Notes under the pieces: generated by a model
Databases searched by the model: none
What the model was told of the DNA's origin: nothing
Seen by the model: the letters and a program-made list of their open reading frames with translations, nothing else
NCBI GenBank assembly: GCA_027686065.1
Contig: JAQCTH010000002.1
Coordinates: forward strand, 62,001 to 126,000
DNA length: 64,000 nucleotides
Reading direction: 5' to 3'
DNA from: Clostridiaceae bacterium AF10-41
GTDB taxonomy: Bacteria; Bacillota; Clostridia; Clostridiales; Clostridiaceae
In this document: piece by piece, positions 26,565 through 36,378 of the stretch
Layout: every line of letters begins with the position of its first letter
Numbering within the stretch: the first letter of the stretch is position 1
Position numbers and translations under genes: made by a program

Positions 26565-28331
26565 CTAAATCTCTCTAGTTTCACTTTCTAAGAACTTAAT
26601 TTCTTCTTCGTTTAAATATGGACTTAATTTCTCAAATACAGTTTTATGATAATTGTTTAACCACTCTCTTTCTTCATTTGTGAGCATATATATATCTATG
26701 CCATTTAAATCTATTGGACAATATGATATTGTATTAAACTTATAAAACTCTCCAAATTCTTCAGACTTCATATCTTCTACCACCAAAAGCGTATTTTCTA
26801 TTCTTATTCCATGTTTTCCTTCCTTGTAAACTCCTGGTTCATTGGTTATTATCATACCTTTTTCTAAAGGTGTAGTATTTCCTTCTGGCCTTATTCCTTG
26901 AGGCCCTTCATGGACATTTAAAAAATATCCTACGCCATGGCCAGTTCCACACTTATAGTCAATTCTATAATTCCAAAGAGGTCTTCTTGCTAATATATCC
27001 AAATTCATTCCTGTTGTTCCCTTTAAGAATTTCGCTGTTGCTAAAGCTATATGTCCTTTCAGCACAAGAGTAAAATCTCTTTTTTCTTCAGAAGTTAGCT
27101 TTCCTAAAACAAAAGTTCTTGTTATATCTGTTGTTCCATCAAGATATTGAGCTCCTGAATCTACAAGAAACATTCCTTCTGCTTTTAATTCATAATCTGT
27201 TGCCTCTGTTGCTGAATAATGCATCATTGCTGCATGGTCCTTATATCCAGCTATAGTGTTAAAGCTATCACCTTTATAATTTTCACCTATTGATCTAAAA
27301 CCTGTTAACTTATTACTTGCTGATATTTCGGTTATTTTTTCTTTTTCTATTGACTCTTTTAGCCATTTAATAAATCTAACCATAGCTATTCCATCTCTGA
27401 TTTGAGATTTTTCTATGTTAGAAATTTCAGTGCCATTTTTAACTGCTTTTAGTTTTGTTGTTATATTAACTTCATCTATTATACTTATATCTTTATTTAA
27501 TAATGAATATATTTTAGCATTTAGCTTATTTGCATCTATTATAGTAGCTTCATTTATTAATTTGACGTGCTCCTCTATCTCATCGTATTCATATATGTTA
27601 ATACCTTGGCTATTTAATTTGATCTTTGTCTCATTATTTACCTTATTATTATTTATATATAGATTTGCATCCTTTTCAGTAATAATTACATATGCAAGAG
27701 CAACAGGATTGAACTTTATATCGTTTCCTCTTATGTTACATAGCCATGCTATATCGTCTAATGATGATATTATATAATTTGCAGCTTTTTTTTCTTTCAT
27801 ATGGTATCTAACTTCACTTAATTTTTCCAAAGCAGATTTACCAGAATATATTTCTTCATGTATAAATATTTCATTTTTAGGTAGTTCACTTCTAGTCACC
27901 CAAAATTCCTCTAATAAATCATAATTCATATTTAATTTGAACTTGTTTTCATTAGCTATATGTAAAAAACTTTTATATTGATTAACAGAAAATAGCTTTC
28001 CATCAAACCCCAAAGTCTCTTCTTCTTTAATATTTTGCTTAATCCACTCCTCAATAGTTGGATATCCTGAAGTTCTCATCTTCATAAGTGAAATTCCCGT
28101 TCCTCTAAGTTCTTTCTCAGCTTGAATAAAATATCTTCCATCAGTCCATAAATAAGCGTCTTCATCTCCTATTAATAAAGTTCCTGCTGATCCGGTAAAT
28201 CCTGATACAAATTCTCTTCCTTTAAAATAATCTGCTACATATTCACTTTGATGTGAATCACTACTTGGAATAATATAATAATTTATATTATTTTTTTTCA
28301 TAACATTTCTAATTTTTTCTAAATTACTCAC
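26565..28331 (-). CDS. Xaa-Pro aminopeptidase (M24B, three-domain, ~590 residues)
   Basis: A 588-residue peptidase with two creatinase-like N-terminal domains (1-~300) and a pita-bread catalytic domain. Metal ligands are in LVDSGAQYLDGTTDITRTF, GTGHGVGYFLNVHEG, EPGVYKEGKHGIRIEN. It removes N-terminal residues next to proline and should be cytoplasmic, since it has no signal peptide. The length matches aminopeptidase P1-like enzymes. A second, shorter M24 enzyme is encoded 3 kb upstream. Confidence 0.93.
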   Translation of the reverse strand: MSNLEKIRNVMKKNNINYYIIPSSDSHQSEYVADYFKGREFVSGFTGSAGTLLIGDEDAYLWTDGRYFIQAEKELRGTGISLMKMRTSGYPTIEEWIKQNIKEEETLGFDGKLFSVNQYKSFLHIANENKFKLNMNYDLLEEFWVTRSELPKNEIFIHEEIYSGKSALEKLSEVRYHMKEKKAANYIISSLDDIAWLCNIRGNDIKFNPVALAYVIITEKDANLYINNNKVNNETKIKLNSQGINIYEYDEIEEHVKLINEATIIDANKLNAKIYSLLNKDISIIDEVNITTKLKAVKNGTEISNIEKSQIRDGIAMVRFIKWLKESIEKEKITEISASNKLTGFRSIGENYKGDSFNTIAGYKDHAAMMHYSATEATDYELKAEGMFLVDSGAQYLDGTTDITRTFVLGKLTSEEKRDFTLVLKGHIALATAKFLKGTTGMNLDILARRPLWNYRIDYKCGTGHGVGYFLNVHEGPQGIRPEGNTTPLEKGMIITNEPGVYKEGKHGIRIENTLLVVEDMKSEEFGEFYKFNTISYCPIDLNGIDIYMLTNEEREWLNNYHKTVFEKLSPYLNEEEIKFLESETREI

Positions 28332-28506
28332 ATTAGTGCCCCCTAATTAAAATGATAAATTATCCTTTACCACTTCTTTATTTTTATACTCAATATTATA
28401 TATATGTTTTACTTAATAATCTACATAATTAGTATAATCTAATTTTATGCTTAGATTATATCTTTAAAACGAAAATTCTTAATATATTGTATTTTCTGAA
28501 AATTTA

Positions 28507-28535
28507 TTGATTCGATTAAGTTTTTCGTATATAAT
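28507..28535 (+). promoter_or_regulatory. Promoter of the DUF5680 gene
   Basis: TTGATT (28507-28512), 17-nt spacer, TATAAT (28530-28535). An AAAGGGGGAAGG ribosome site follows. Confidence 0.65.
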
Positions 28536-28567
28536 TTATGTAACGTATACAAAGGGGGAAGGCTTAT

Positions 28568-29023
28568 ATGGGAGACCTATCTAAATTTAAGAGCTTTATT
28601 GTAGAGGCTAAAAAAAATACATATGCTTCAGGAGCAAAAAAAGAAGAATCTTCTAGACCAAATTCTAAGGACTATGCCTACAAAAAATTTAATTATTATT
28701 ATCTTGATAGTTATGTTGGAAACAGAGACTTTATAGGTGAAGAATTGGTTTGGAATAATGAAAAGGTTTGTTGGGGGATGAATTATAAAGGACAAGTTCT
28801 TGTTAAAGAAACTCCTTCTGGATTTAGTAAATTCTTAAAAGATGCTTTAAAGAAAGTATCTGATGATTCTCCATTTAGAGGACCTAACCATTTTGAAGAT
28901 GAAGATTTTGTTTATGAATGTACTTGGGATGGTGATATATCTTCTTTTAATGGGGTTGAATCAATATATCATAAAGGAACACAAATATTTAAACTTTATT
29001 TTCATGGAGGACAGCTTAAATAA
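28568..29023 (+). CDS. DUF5680 domain protein
   Basis: A 151-residue soluble protein matching the DUF5680 pattern: FKSFIVEAKKNTYASGA at the start, the YYLDSYVGNRDFIGEE core and FHGGQLK at the end. In many Firmicutes the domain is fused to an XRE DNA-binding domain; here it stands alone. Function unknown, possibly ligand sensing. Strong promoter and ribosome site. Confidence 0.75.
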   Translation: MGDLSKFKSFIVEAKKNTYASGAKKEESSRPNSKDYAYKKFNYYYLDSYVGNRDFIGEELVWNNEKVCWGMNYKGQVLVKETPSGFSKFLKDALKKVSDDSPFRGPNHFEDEDFVYECTWDGDISSFNGVESIYHKGTQIFKLYFHGGQLK

Positions 29024-29035
29024 TAGCACAAAAAT

Positions 29036-29080
29036 TTAGGAAGTTTTACAAGTATATCTACTTGCAAAACCTCCTTTTTA
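29036..29080. terminator. Bidirectional terminator between DUF5680 and the lysine transporter gene
   Basis: AGGAAGTTTTACAAGTA pairs with TACTTGCAAAACCTCCT, flanked by A- and T-runs. Confidence 0.85.
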
Positions 29081-29095
29081 TTTTATAAAACTTAT

Positions 29096-30826
29096 TTACA
29101 CTGATTCCTCAACTTTTTTACCTAAGACTTGGATTCCTAAGTAAACCACTATTATGGCTATTGGAAGTATTATATACCATTTTATCCCAAACCCTGCTGG
29201 GATATATCCAAACAAAATAGTTATTACTGCTATAAACAGTGAGTACCATATTTGAGTATTTACATGAGCGATATGATTGCATCCGGATCCCATTGATGAA
29301 AGTATTGTTGTATCTGATATTGGCGAACAATGATCCCCAAAAATAGCACCTGTTAATACAGCACTTGTACTAACAATCACGTAACTCATATCCGGATTCA
29401 TAGAATACGCTAATGGTATTGCTAAAGGCATTAATATTCCCATAGTTCCATATGCAGTTCCTGTAGCAAATGAAATAACTGCACCTAATATAAATATTAA
29501 GCTTGGAAGTAAAAAGTTAGGTAATGAACCTGAGAGTAATGAAACTAAATATTTAGCTGTTCCTAAATCCTTTATTACAGAGCTTAATGACCATGCTAAT
29601 AATAATATTACGCCTGTTATTAGTAGAGGTTTCATACCATCTATCCATGTATCTATAGCTTCTGAAATAGTAAATATTTTCTTACATACTCCCATTATTA
29701 TAGATACAATACTTGCTATTAAAGCTGATTGAAATAATGCTATTGATGCATCCGATGCACTAAACGCCTCTTGTATAGCTTTAAATGATAATGGTGAGTT
29801 ATTCATTATTTGCTGAAGAGCACTATCTTCTCCACCCATTATTGCAGAGTATCCACTAAAGTAAAAACAGATTAAAGCTGTAACAACTAATACTCCTATA
29901 GGAATTATTGCATTCCATATACTTAACTTTACCCCTTCCTTTGGTTCAAGATCATCATGATCCATATTAGAATCCACTGCAACCTCACTATCATTCTCAG
30001 AATTTAAACTTCTTCTTCTTGCAGCTACTTCTGCTTTATACATTGGTCCAAACTCTTTTAATAATATTGAAGTGATAAATACAAAAACTAATATTAATAT
30101 ATTGTAAAATCTATAAGGTATAGTCTGTAAGAAGATTCCAAACGCATCAACTTCTTTCCCTATACCATTTAAAAAAGCATCCTTTATTAATCCAACTTCT
30201 AATCCTATCCAAGTAGATACAATTGCTAATCCTGCAATAGGTGCTGCTGTTGCATCTATTATAAAAGCTAATCTTTCTCTTGATATTTTCATTTTATCTG
30301 CAACTGGTTTCATAATAGGTCCAACAATTAATGAATTAGCGTAGTCGTCAAAAAACACAGCTATCCCTAATAAAAGAGTTACCACTTGAGTACTCCTTGC
30401 AGTTTTAGCCTTTTTTGCTAATGCTTCTGCAACAGCTTTAGCACCTCCCATTTTAGCAACTAAGTGAATAACACCACCTATTACTAAGACTTGTAGTATT
30501 ATTCCTGCATTCCAAGGATCTGCTAGGGAATTTAAAGATCTAGATACTAAATCTAAAAAAGAATGAATAACAGCAGTAAAAAAAGATTTATCTACCAACT
30601 GTACTAAGAAAGCACCTGATAGTGTTCCTATGAATAAAGATATAATAACATTCTTCGTTAAAAAGGCTAAGACTATTGCAATAACAGGTGGTATTAAAGT
30701 TAAGAATCCATAATGATTAGCATTAGATGTAGCTGTATCTACTTCTGTTGCAAAAACCATAGATGTTGATTGTAATGTTAATACTATTGTAATCAATAAT
30801 ATTTTTAAGTTTCTTTTATTATTCAT
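29096..30826 (-). CDS. NhaC-family transporter, probable lysine permease (LysW-type)
   Basis: A 576-residue membrane protein with ~12 helices, annotated by family as Na+/H+ antiporter NhaC. Segments such as FDDYANSLIVGPIMKPVAD and FGDHCSPISDTTILSS are family signatures. It begins at the ATG at 30826, because the AAGGAG site overlaps the upstream in-frame TTG. A lysine riboswitch directly precedes it. Comparative work on the L-box regulon proposed that NhaC-type proteins with this leader are lysine transporters (LysW), so lysine import is the best call. An apparent signal peptide (1-30) precedes the first helix. Confidence 0.85.
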   Translation of the reverse strand: MNNKRNLKILLITIVLTLQSTSMVFATEVDTATSNANHYGFLTLIPPVIAIVLAFLTKNVIISLFIGTLSGAFLVQLVDKSFFTAVIHSFLDLVSRSLNSLADPWNAGIILQVLVIGGVIHLVAKMGGAKAVAEALAKKAKTARSTQVVTLLLGIAVFFDDYANSLIVGPIMKPVADKMKISRERLAFIIDATAAPIAGLAIVSTWIGLEVGLIKDAFLNGIGKEVDAFGIFLQTIPYRFYNILILVFVFITSILLKEFGPMYKAEVAARRRSLNSENDSEVAVDSNMDHDDLEPKEGVKLSIWNAIIPIGVLVVTALICFYFSGYSAIMGGEDSALQQIMNNSPLSFKAIQEAFSASDASIALFQSALIASIVSIIMGVCKKIFTISEAIDTWIDGMKPLLITGVILLLAWSLSSVIKDLGTAKYLVSLLSGSLPNFLLPSLIFILGAVISFATGTAYGTMGILMPLAIPLAYSMNPDMSYVIVSTSAVLTGAIFGDHCSPISDTTILSSMGSGCNHIAHVNTQIWYSLFIAVITILFGYIPAGFGIKWYIILPIAIIVVYLGIQVLGKKVEESV

Positions 30827-30879
30827 ATTTTTCTCCTTCAATGTTTAAGTAAATAATTAAAGGGCATAGCTAAAAAGAA

Positions 30880-30898
30880 CCTTGAGTTTCACTCAAGG
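30880..30898 (-). terminator. Riboswitch terminator hairpin
   Basis: CCTTGAGT/ACTCAAGG with a GAA loop, followed by TTCTTTTT on the minus strand. It is the expression platform of the lysine riboswitch. Confidence 0.85.
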
Positions 30899-30933
30899 CT
30901 CTAATATACTTAAATTCAAAAAAGTAAACTTCC

Positions 30934-31106
30934 TCAAGCGATAGCTCATCACAATAATAAAATTTGTGACAGTGTTACACATATTTTATGTAACCCCAGT
31001 AACATGACTTTAAAGCATCAATCATACACTTCGGCGATAATTCCTTTCCTACTAAATCTCAGTGCTTACCTCATTAATAGTACTTTTAAGTATCGCTCCT
31101 CTACCC
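30934..31106 (-). promoter_or_regulatory. Lysine riboswitch (L-box)
   Basis: On the minus strand the landmarks come in order: GGGTAGAGGAGCGATAC, GAGGTAAGCACTGAG, TAGGAAAGGA, CGCCGAAGTG, TTACTGGGG, CACTGTCAC, and closing GAGCTATCGCTTG. P1 is formed by GCGATA and TATCGC. It should cause termination when lysine is plentiful. Confidence 0.93.
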
Positions 31107-31189
31107 TTGTCTTTATTTATATTTATTTTATACAAATATTATATAATCATTAACTAACTAAAGCAACCATTAACCTATAATATATTATT

Positions 31190-32422
31190 TTATCTTGTTT
31201 CCATAAATGTTTCTATTTCTTCTATAGTCTTAATCATATCTTTAGTTAATACTTCATTACCATTCTCAGTAATAAGAATATCATCTTCTATTCTTATTCC
31301 TATATTCTCTGCTTCTATATATATTCCTGGTTCAACAGTATATACCATACCAGCTTCGAATATAACATCTCTATTTTCTAATTCTATATCATGTGTATCC
31401 ATTCCTAAACTGTGACCTATACTGTGATAGTAAAACTTTGAAACTTCATCCTTATTTGTTATTAAGCCAAGTGAAATACATTCTTCGGCAATCCATTCTC
31501 TTGCTTTACTATTTAAATCTAGAAAACTTACGCCAGGTTTCATTTCTTTAATAACTTTTTCATTTACTCTAAGGACCGCATTATATACTTCTTTTTGCCT
31601 TTCTGTAAATTTACCATTGACTGGGAATGTCCTTGATATATCTCCATTATAATATTTATACTGAGCTCCTAAATCAAATAATATTAAATCTCCATCATTT
31701 AATTCTGAATCATTAGCTACATAATGTAGTATTGTTGCATTTTTACCAGCAGCTGCAATAGTCTTAAAAGCAAAATCCTTTACTCCATTTTTCTTACATA
31801 TAAAATCAAAATATGCTTCTAATTCATATTCCTTAATTCCAGATTTAGAATTTTTCATCAATATTTCTATACCTTCTATTGTAATTTCTATAGCTTTTCT
31901 AATTCTTTCAATTTCTTCTTCACTTTTTATAAGTCTTAAATCACCTATAAGTTTAAAGGCATTTTTTATATTTAAGTTGTAATACTTATCCTTAATTTCA
32001 TGTGCATACTTATATGAATTATTTTCCTTTTCTAGGTCTAAATAGATATTTATCTCTTCATTAACTGAAATTATCTTATCTATAAAATTATTAAATTCAC
32101 CTAAATATCTAACATCTTCTATATCACAAATTTCAAGTACTTCTTCTTTTCTTATAGTTCTTCCTTCCCATTTTTCTATAATAGGGTCAACTTCTTTTAT
32201 AAATAAATATTCTTTTATCTTACCACCAAATTTTGATAAGACTAAAATATGCTTTTCTTCGTCTATTCCTGTTAAATAATAAAAATTTCTATTTGGTGTA
32301 AATTGATATTTTTCATCAGCAGTTTTTTTGGGAGCATTTCCAGCAAATAATATTAATAAAGAATTATCTTTAATTTTACTTAGAACCTTATTTCTATTAT
32401 TTTTATAAAATTTCTTATTCAT
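31190..32422 (-). CDS. M24 family Xaa-Pro peptidase (aminopeptidase P type)
   Basis: A 410-residue two-domain peptidase. The N-terminal AMP_N domain covers ~1-140; the catalytic domain has metal ligands in LFDLGAQYKYYNGDISRTF, HSIGHSLGMDTHD, EPGIYIEAENIGIRIED. It cleaves X-Pro bonds in the cytoplasm. It follows the ACT-domain gene by 15 nt, so they form an operon. Distinct from the 588-residue M24 enzyme at 26.6-28.3 kb, as it lacks the extra N-terminal domain. Confidence 0.93.
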   Translation of the reverse strand: MNKKFYKNNRNKVLSKIKDNSLLILFAGNAPKKTADEKYQFTPNRNFYYLTGIDEEKHILVLSKFGGKIKEYLFIKEVDPIIEKWEGRTIRKEEVLEICDIEDVRYLGEFNNFIDKIISVNEEINIYLDLEKENNSYKYAHEIKDKYYNLNIKNAFKLIGDLRLIKSEEEIERIRKAIEITIEGIEILMKNSKSGIKEYELEAYFDFICKKNGVKDFAFKTIAAAGKNATILHYVANDSELNDGDLILFDLGAQYKYYNGDISRTFPVNGKFTERQKEVYNAVLRVNEKVIKEMKPGVSFLDLNSKAREWIAEECISLGLITNKDEVSKFYYHSIGHSLGMDTHDIELENRDVIFEAGMVYTVEPGIYIEAENIGIRIEDDILITENGNEVLTKDMIKTIEEIETFMETR

Positions 32423-32437
32423 AAATTAATGTCCTCC

Positions 32438-32878
32438 TTATTCCATTGCCAATACCTTAACACTAATTACATTAGGTAGTGCTCTTAAAGTATTCACTAA
32501 ATGTTTTAAATCTTTTTTTACATTAGCTATGTCAAGTGTTATAGTGACATTTGCAGCCATGTTTATAGGTATATCTTGACTTATTGTTAATATATTTCCC
32601 TTATTAAAAGCAATGCAATCTAAAACCTTAGATAAAGTTCCTGTTTCATGGGATAGTAGTACAACTAATGTTATTTTCTTACTATGTATTCCTTCTATCA
32701 TTGGAAAAATATGATCTTTATATTTATAAAAGGTACTCCTGCTTATCCCTGTTTGTTTTACAGCATCACTTATATCCTTTGCTCTTCCAGTAATAAGATT
32801 TTCCTTAACTTCTAAAACCTTTTTAAAAACCTCTGGCAATACTCTGCCACTAACTATATAAAATTTTTCCGAAGACAT
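32438..32878 (-). CDS. ACT domain-containing protein (UPF0735/PheB-like)
   Basis: A 146-residue protein. Residues 1-65 carry a short helix-turn-helix-like segment (AVKQTGISRSTFYKYKDHI), and residues ~70-146 an ACT domain (TLVVLLSHETGTLSKVLDCI). The family is called PheB from its place next to pheA in Bacillus. Probably binds an amino acid and regulates genes or enzymes. No phe genes are nearby. Confidence 0.85.
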   Translation of the reverse strand: MSSEKFYIVSGRVLPEVFKKVLEVKENLITGRAKDISDAVKQTGISRSTFYKYKDHIFPMIEGIHSKKITLVVLLSHETGTLSKVLDCIAFNKGNILTISQDIPINMAANVTITLDIANVKKDLKHLVNTLRALPNVISVKVLAME

Positions 32879-32904
32879 AAAGTCACCTACCTTATATTAA
32901 AATT

Positions 32905-32941
32905 AAATAAGCTATATAATTAATAATTATATAGCTTATTT
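32905..32941. terminator. Long AT-rich hairpin, probable terminator
   Basis: AAATAAGCTATATAATTA/TAATTATATAGCTTATTT, perfect over 18 bp with a 1-nt centre. It lies 178 nt past the stop of the small membrane protein gene on the minus strand, and upstream of the ACT gene. Confidence 0.6.
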
Positions 32942-33118
32942 AAAATAAAATATATATGTTTCAATTAATAATCTACATCATTACTATAGTATTACTTAAG
33001 AAAAATTCAAAACATGCATTGTTAAAACTTTTATATAAGTTGTTGAAACTATGAGTAATATTACAAATTTAAAGTCTAGTTAAATTTATGATAAATATAT
33101 TTAAATATCTACACTTAT

Positions 33119-33331
33119 TTATATATGAATCTTATTTGATTTCTTTATTCTATTTATAAATATTTTCAAAAGTGAAATCAATATAGATATAACTCCCCCT
33201 AATGCAAAACATAGTTGAATATTCCCAGTAAATAATCCTACCAAAACTCCAAGCCCTACTCCATAAGCAAGAAATGTTGTGAGTAATTTTAATTCTTCTT
33301 CTGACAAAAATAATTTGTCATTCCATTCCAT
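33119..33331 (-). CDS. Small two-helix membrane protein
   Basis: A 70-residue protein with a soluble N-terminus (MEWNDKLFLSEEELKLL) and two membrane helices (~18-35, 40-60), ending in a basic tail. I recognise no family. It has a GGAGGG-type ribosome site and lies 114 nt after spmB on the same strand, so it could belong to that sporulation unit. Confidence 0.65.
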   Translation of the reverse strand: MEWNDKLFLSEEELKLLTTFLAYGVGLGVLVGLFTGNIQLCFALGGVISILISLLKIFINRIKKSNKIHI

Positions 33332-33445
33332 GTTTATACACTTCCCTCCTTCTTTCTATATTTTTATTATAAGATATTTTCATTAACAACTAGTTACAAA
33401 ATTATTACGTATTGATTAAAATTTGTTAATTATTTAATAAATTAA

Positions 33446-33970
33446 CTATATTAAAAATTTATTCACTAAGAAAATTACAGCTATTACAGCTGTTAAATCA
33501 GCTAATATAGCAGCCCATAATGTATGTCTTATTTTCTTAATTTGAACTGCTCCAAAGTAAACTGTTATTGTGTAGAATATTGTTTCTGTTGTTCCCATAA
33601 TAACTGAGGAAATCAAACCTATTGGTGTATCTGGTCCATATGTCTTTAATATATCGGTAAGAATGCCTATAGCTCCACTACCTGATAAAGGCTTTACTAA
33701 CACTAGTGGAACTACCTCCTTTGGCAATCCAATTAACCCAGCAATTGGTGCTACCATATTATTTAATATATCTAATAATTTCGCTTCCCTAAATATGTTC
33801 ACAGCTATTATCATGGCTAATAAATATGGAAATATGTTTAAACAAACCTTCAACCCATCTTTTGCTCCTTCTATAAACCATTCATAAACCTTTCTCCCCT
33901 TAAACATCCCATAAGTGATGATTATAATTACTATTATAGGAATTATACTTTTTGTCAAATATTGAAACAT
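33446..33970 (-). CDS. spmB: Spore maturation protein B
   Basis: A 174-residue membrane protein of the nucleoside-recognition (Gate) family, needed with SpmA for spore core dehydration. Typical segment: GLKVCLNIFPYLLAMIIAVN, then PLSGSGAIG. I use the ATG at 33970 because the in-frame GTG at 33982 is part of the AGGAGGTG ribosome site. Adjacent to spmA in the standard A-B order. Confidence 0.92.
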   Translation of the reverse strand: MFQYLTKSIIPIIVIIIITYGMFKGRKVYEWFIEGAKDGLKVCLNIFPYLLAMIIAVNIFREAKLLDILNNMVAPIAGLIGLPKEVVPLVLVKPLSGSGAIGILTDILKTYGPDTPIGLISSVIMGTTETIFYTITVYFGAVQIKKIRHTLWAAILADLTAVIAVIFLVNKFLI

Positions 33971-33988
33971 TTTATTATGCACCTCCTG

Positions 33989-34564
33989 TTAAAAATATCT
34001 TTGTAATACTTTACAACAAATAACTCCCATTATGGCAGCAATAGTGCTTGCTAATACCGCCGGAAGTATTATTGTCCCTGGATTACTTGAGCCACAAGCA
34101 GCTCTTATTGATATTACTGTTGAAGGCACTAACTGTATGCATGCTGCATTTAATACCAAAAATAGTGACATGTCATCTGATGCTGTTCCTTTTTCTTTAT
34201 TTAATCTATCCATTTCCTGCATAGCTTTTATACCAAATGGAGTTGCTGCATTACCAAGACCCATCATATTTGCTGTTATGTTCATAACTATTGCTCCTAA
34301 TGCCTTTTCGTCCTTAGCGGCCTCTTTAAAAATAAGTTTTAATATTGGTCTTAAAATCTTTGCAAGTTTATTTGTAAAGCCACTTTTCTCTGCTACTTTC
34401 ATTACTCCACACCAAAAACACATAAGTCCTACTAGCCCTAAAATCAATGAAACAGTTGAGTCAGCAGAAGATATTATAGCTTTAGATATTAACTCTCCAT
34501 TACCTGTTAATAACCCAATTAATACCCCTAAGAATATCATTCCAAACCAAATATAGTTTATCAA
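33989..34564 (-). CDS. spmA: Spore maturation protein A
   Basis: A 191-residue membrane protein of the Gate family; with SpmB it helps dehydrate the spore core and gives heat resistance. Segments LGLVGLMCFWCGVMKVAE and MNITANMMGLGNAATPFG are characteristic. The start is TTG at 34564, giving MINYIWFGMIFLG, with GAGGTGAG just upstream; the upstream in-frame ATG at 34594 has no ribosome site. The gap to spmB is 18 nt. Confidence 0.92.
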   Translation of the reverse strand: MINYIWFGMIFLGVLIGLLTGNGELISKAIISSADSTVSLILGLVGLMCFWCGVMKVAEKSGFTNKLAKILRPILKLIFKEAAKDEKALGAIVMNITANMMGLGNAATPFGIKAMQEMDRLNKEKGTASDDMSLFLVLNAACIQLVPSTVISIRAACGSSNPGTIILPAVLASTIAAIMGVICCKVLQRYF

Positions 34565-34749
34565 AATCTCACCTCTTATAAATTGCTTAGACACATTAAA
34601 ATAGATAATAGCCTAAAAATACTATCATATTGGTCTATTATTTATTTGATTTTGCCTTATACAATATATGCCTTGCATAAGATATTTATTAGTGATAGGA
34701 TAAATATATGTAATATTAATTATGTTTATAGACTTAAAGGAGACAAATT

Positions 34750-34935
34750 ATGAAAGAAGCAAACTTAAAACTAGCTCAACAAGATATAGATGATGCATTA
34801 CAAACAGTAGACGATATGGTAAGTTTTATCGATGGAGATGACCTTTCTAAAGATATCTTAAAAGAAAAGTTTCTTACATTAACAGAAAAGGTTCAAGAAT
34901 TGGAAAGTATTTTAAAAACTGAAGGAATCCTTTAA
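34750..34935 (+). CDS. Small helical protein of unknown function
   Basis: A 61-residue acidic protein, predicted to be two helices with heptad-like leucines (MKEANLKLAQQDIDDALQTV; LTEKVQELESILK). It has a strong AAAGGAG site and its own terminator, so it is probably real. I recognise no family. It is divergent from spmA. Confidence 0.65.
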   Translation: MKEANLKLAQQDIDDALQTVDDMVSFIDGDDLSKDILKEKFLTLTEKVQELESILKTEGIL

Positions 34936-34945
34936 TATTTATTAT

Positions 34946-34980
34946 AAAAAAAACAACTTCATTAAAGAAGTTGTTTTTTT
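34946..34980. terminator. Terminator after the 61-residue protein gene
   Basis: AAAAACAACTTC/GAAGTTGTTTTT with loop ATTAAA, flanked by A-run and T-run. Confidence 0.9.
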
Positions 34981-35073
34981 ATGACCTATAACTCACATTT
35001 TTTTGATTAGATAACCCACTTCTAACCTTAAGACCATACACTATCATATTTTCTCTTACACACAGTCGAAATT

Positions 35074-35087
35074 TGAAAACGTTTAAT
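35074..35087. promoter_or_regulatory. cre-like half-conserved site
   Basis: TGAAAACGTTTAAT matches the catabolite-responsive element except for the last two bases. It lies downstream of the CcpA-like gene, away from an obvious promoter. Confidence 0.25.
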
Positions 35088-35161
35088 AATATATTATCAT
35101 AATTATACCATGGTTTTTATATACTAGCAACAGTTCGCTGCAAAAAAGTATAAACTTTACA

Positions 35162-35192
35162 ATTAAGGGGATATCTACGATATCCCCTTAAT
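35162..35192 (-). terminator. Terminator after the ccpA-like gene
   Basis: Perfect stem ATTAAGGGGATATC/GATATCCCCTTAAT, 3-nt loop, starting 5 nt past the stop. Confidence 0.75.
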
Positions 35193-35196
35193 AATT

Positions 35197-36213
<1,017 letters not shown>

Positions 36214-36255
36214 TTATTATAATCTTTTCCTTATTCTACTATATATTATCTATAT

Positions 36256-36284
36256 ATTATACTATTTACAAATAATTAATACAA
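36256..36284 (-). promoter_or_regulatory. Promoter of the ccpA-like gene
   Basis: TTGTAT (36279-36284), 17-nt spacer, TATAAT (36256-36261) on the minus strand. Confidence 0.55.
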
Positions 36285-36327
36285 TATTCAAGCTTTCTCT
36301 TTATAATTATTTACTATAATAGAGTTA

Positions 36328-36363
36328 AAAAGTTAGAAGTTTAGTAGAAACTTCTAACCTTTT
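36328..36363 (-). terminator. Terminator after ileS
   Basis: On the minus strand AAAAGGTTAGAAGTTT pairs with AAACTTCTAACTTTTT. Confidence 0.85.
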
Positions 36364-36378
36364 AATAAAATCTTTACC

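Noticed and set aside
34032..34556. 174-codon plus-strand ORF over spmA
   Set aside because: Antisense to a well-supported spmA; no start signals.
35074..35087. Functional cre site controlling the ccpA-like gene
   Set aside because: It is downstream of the gene and imperfect at its end, so autoregulation through it is unlikely; kept only as a weak site.
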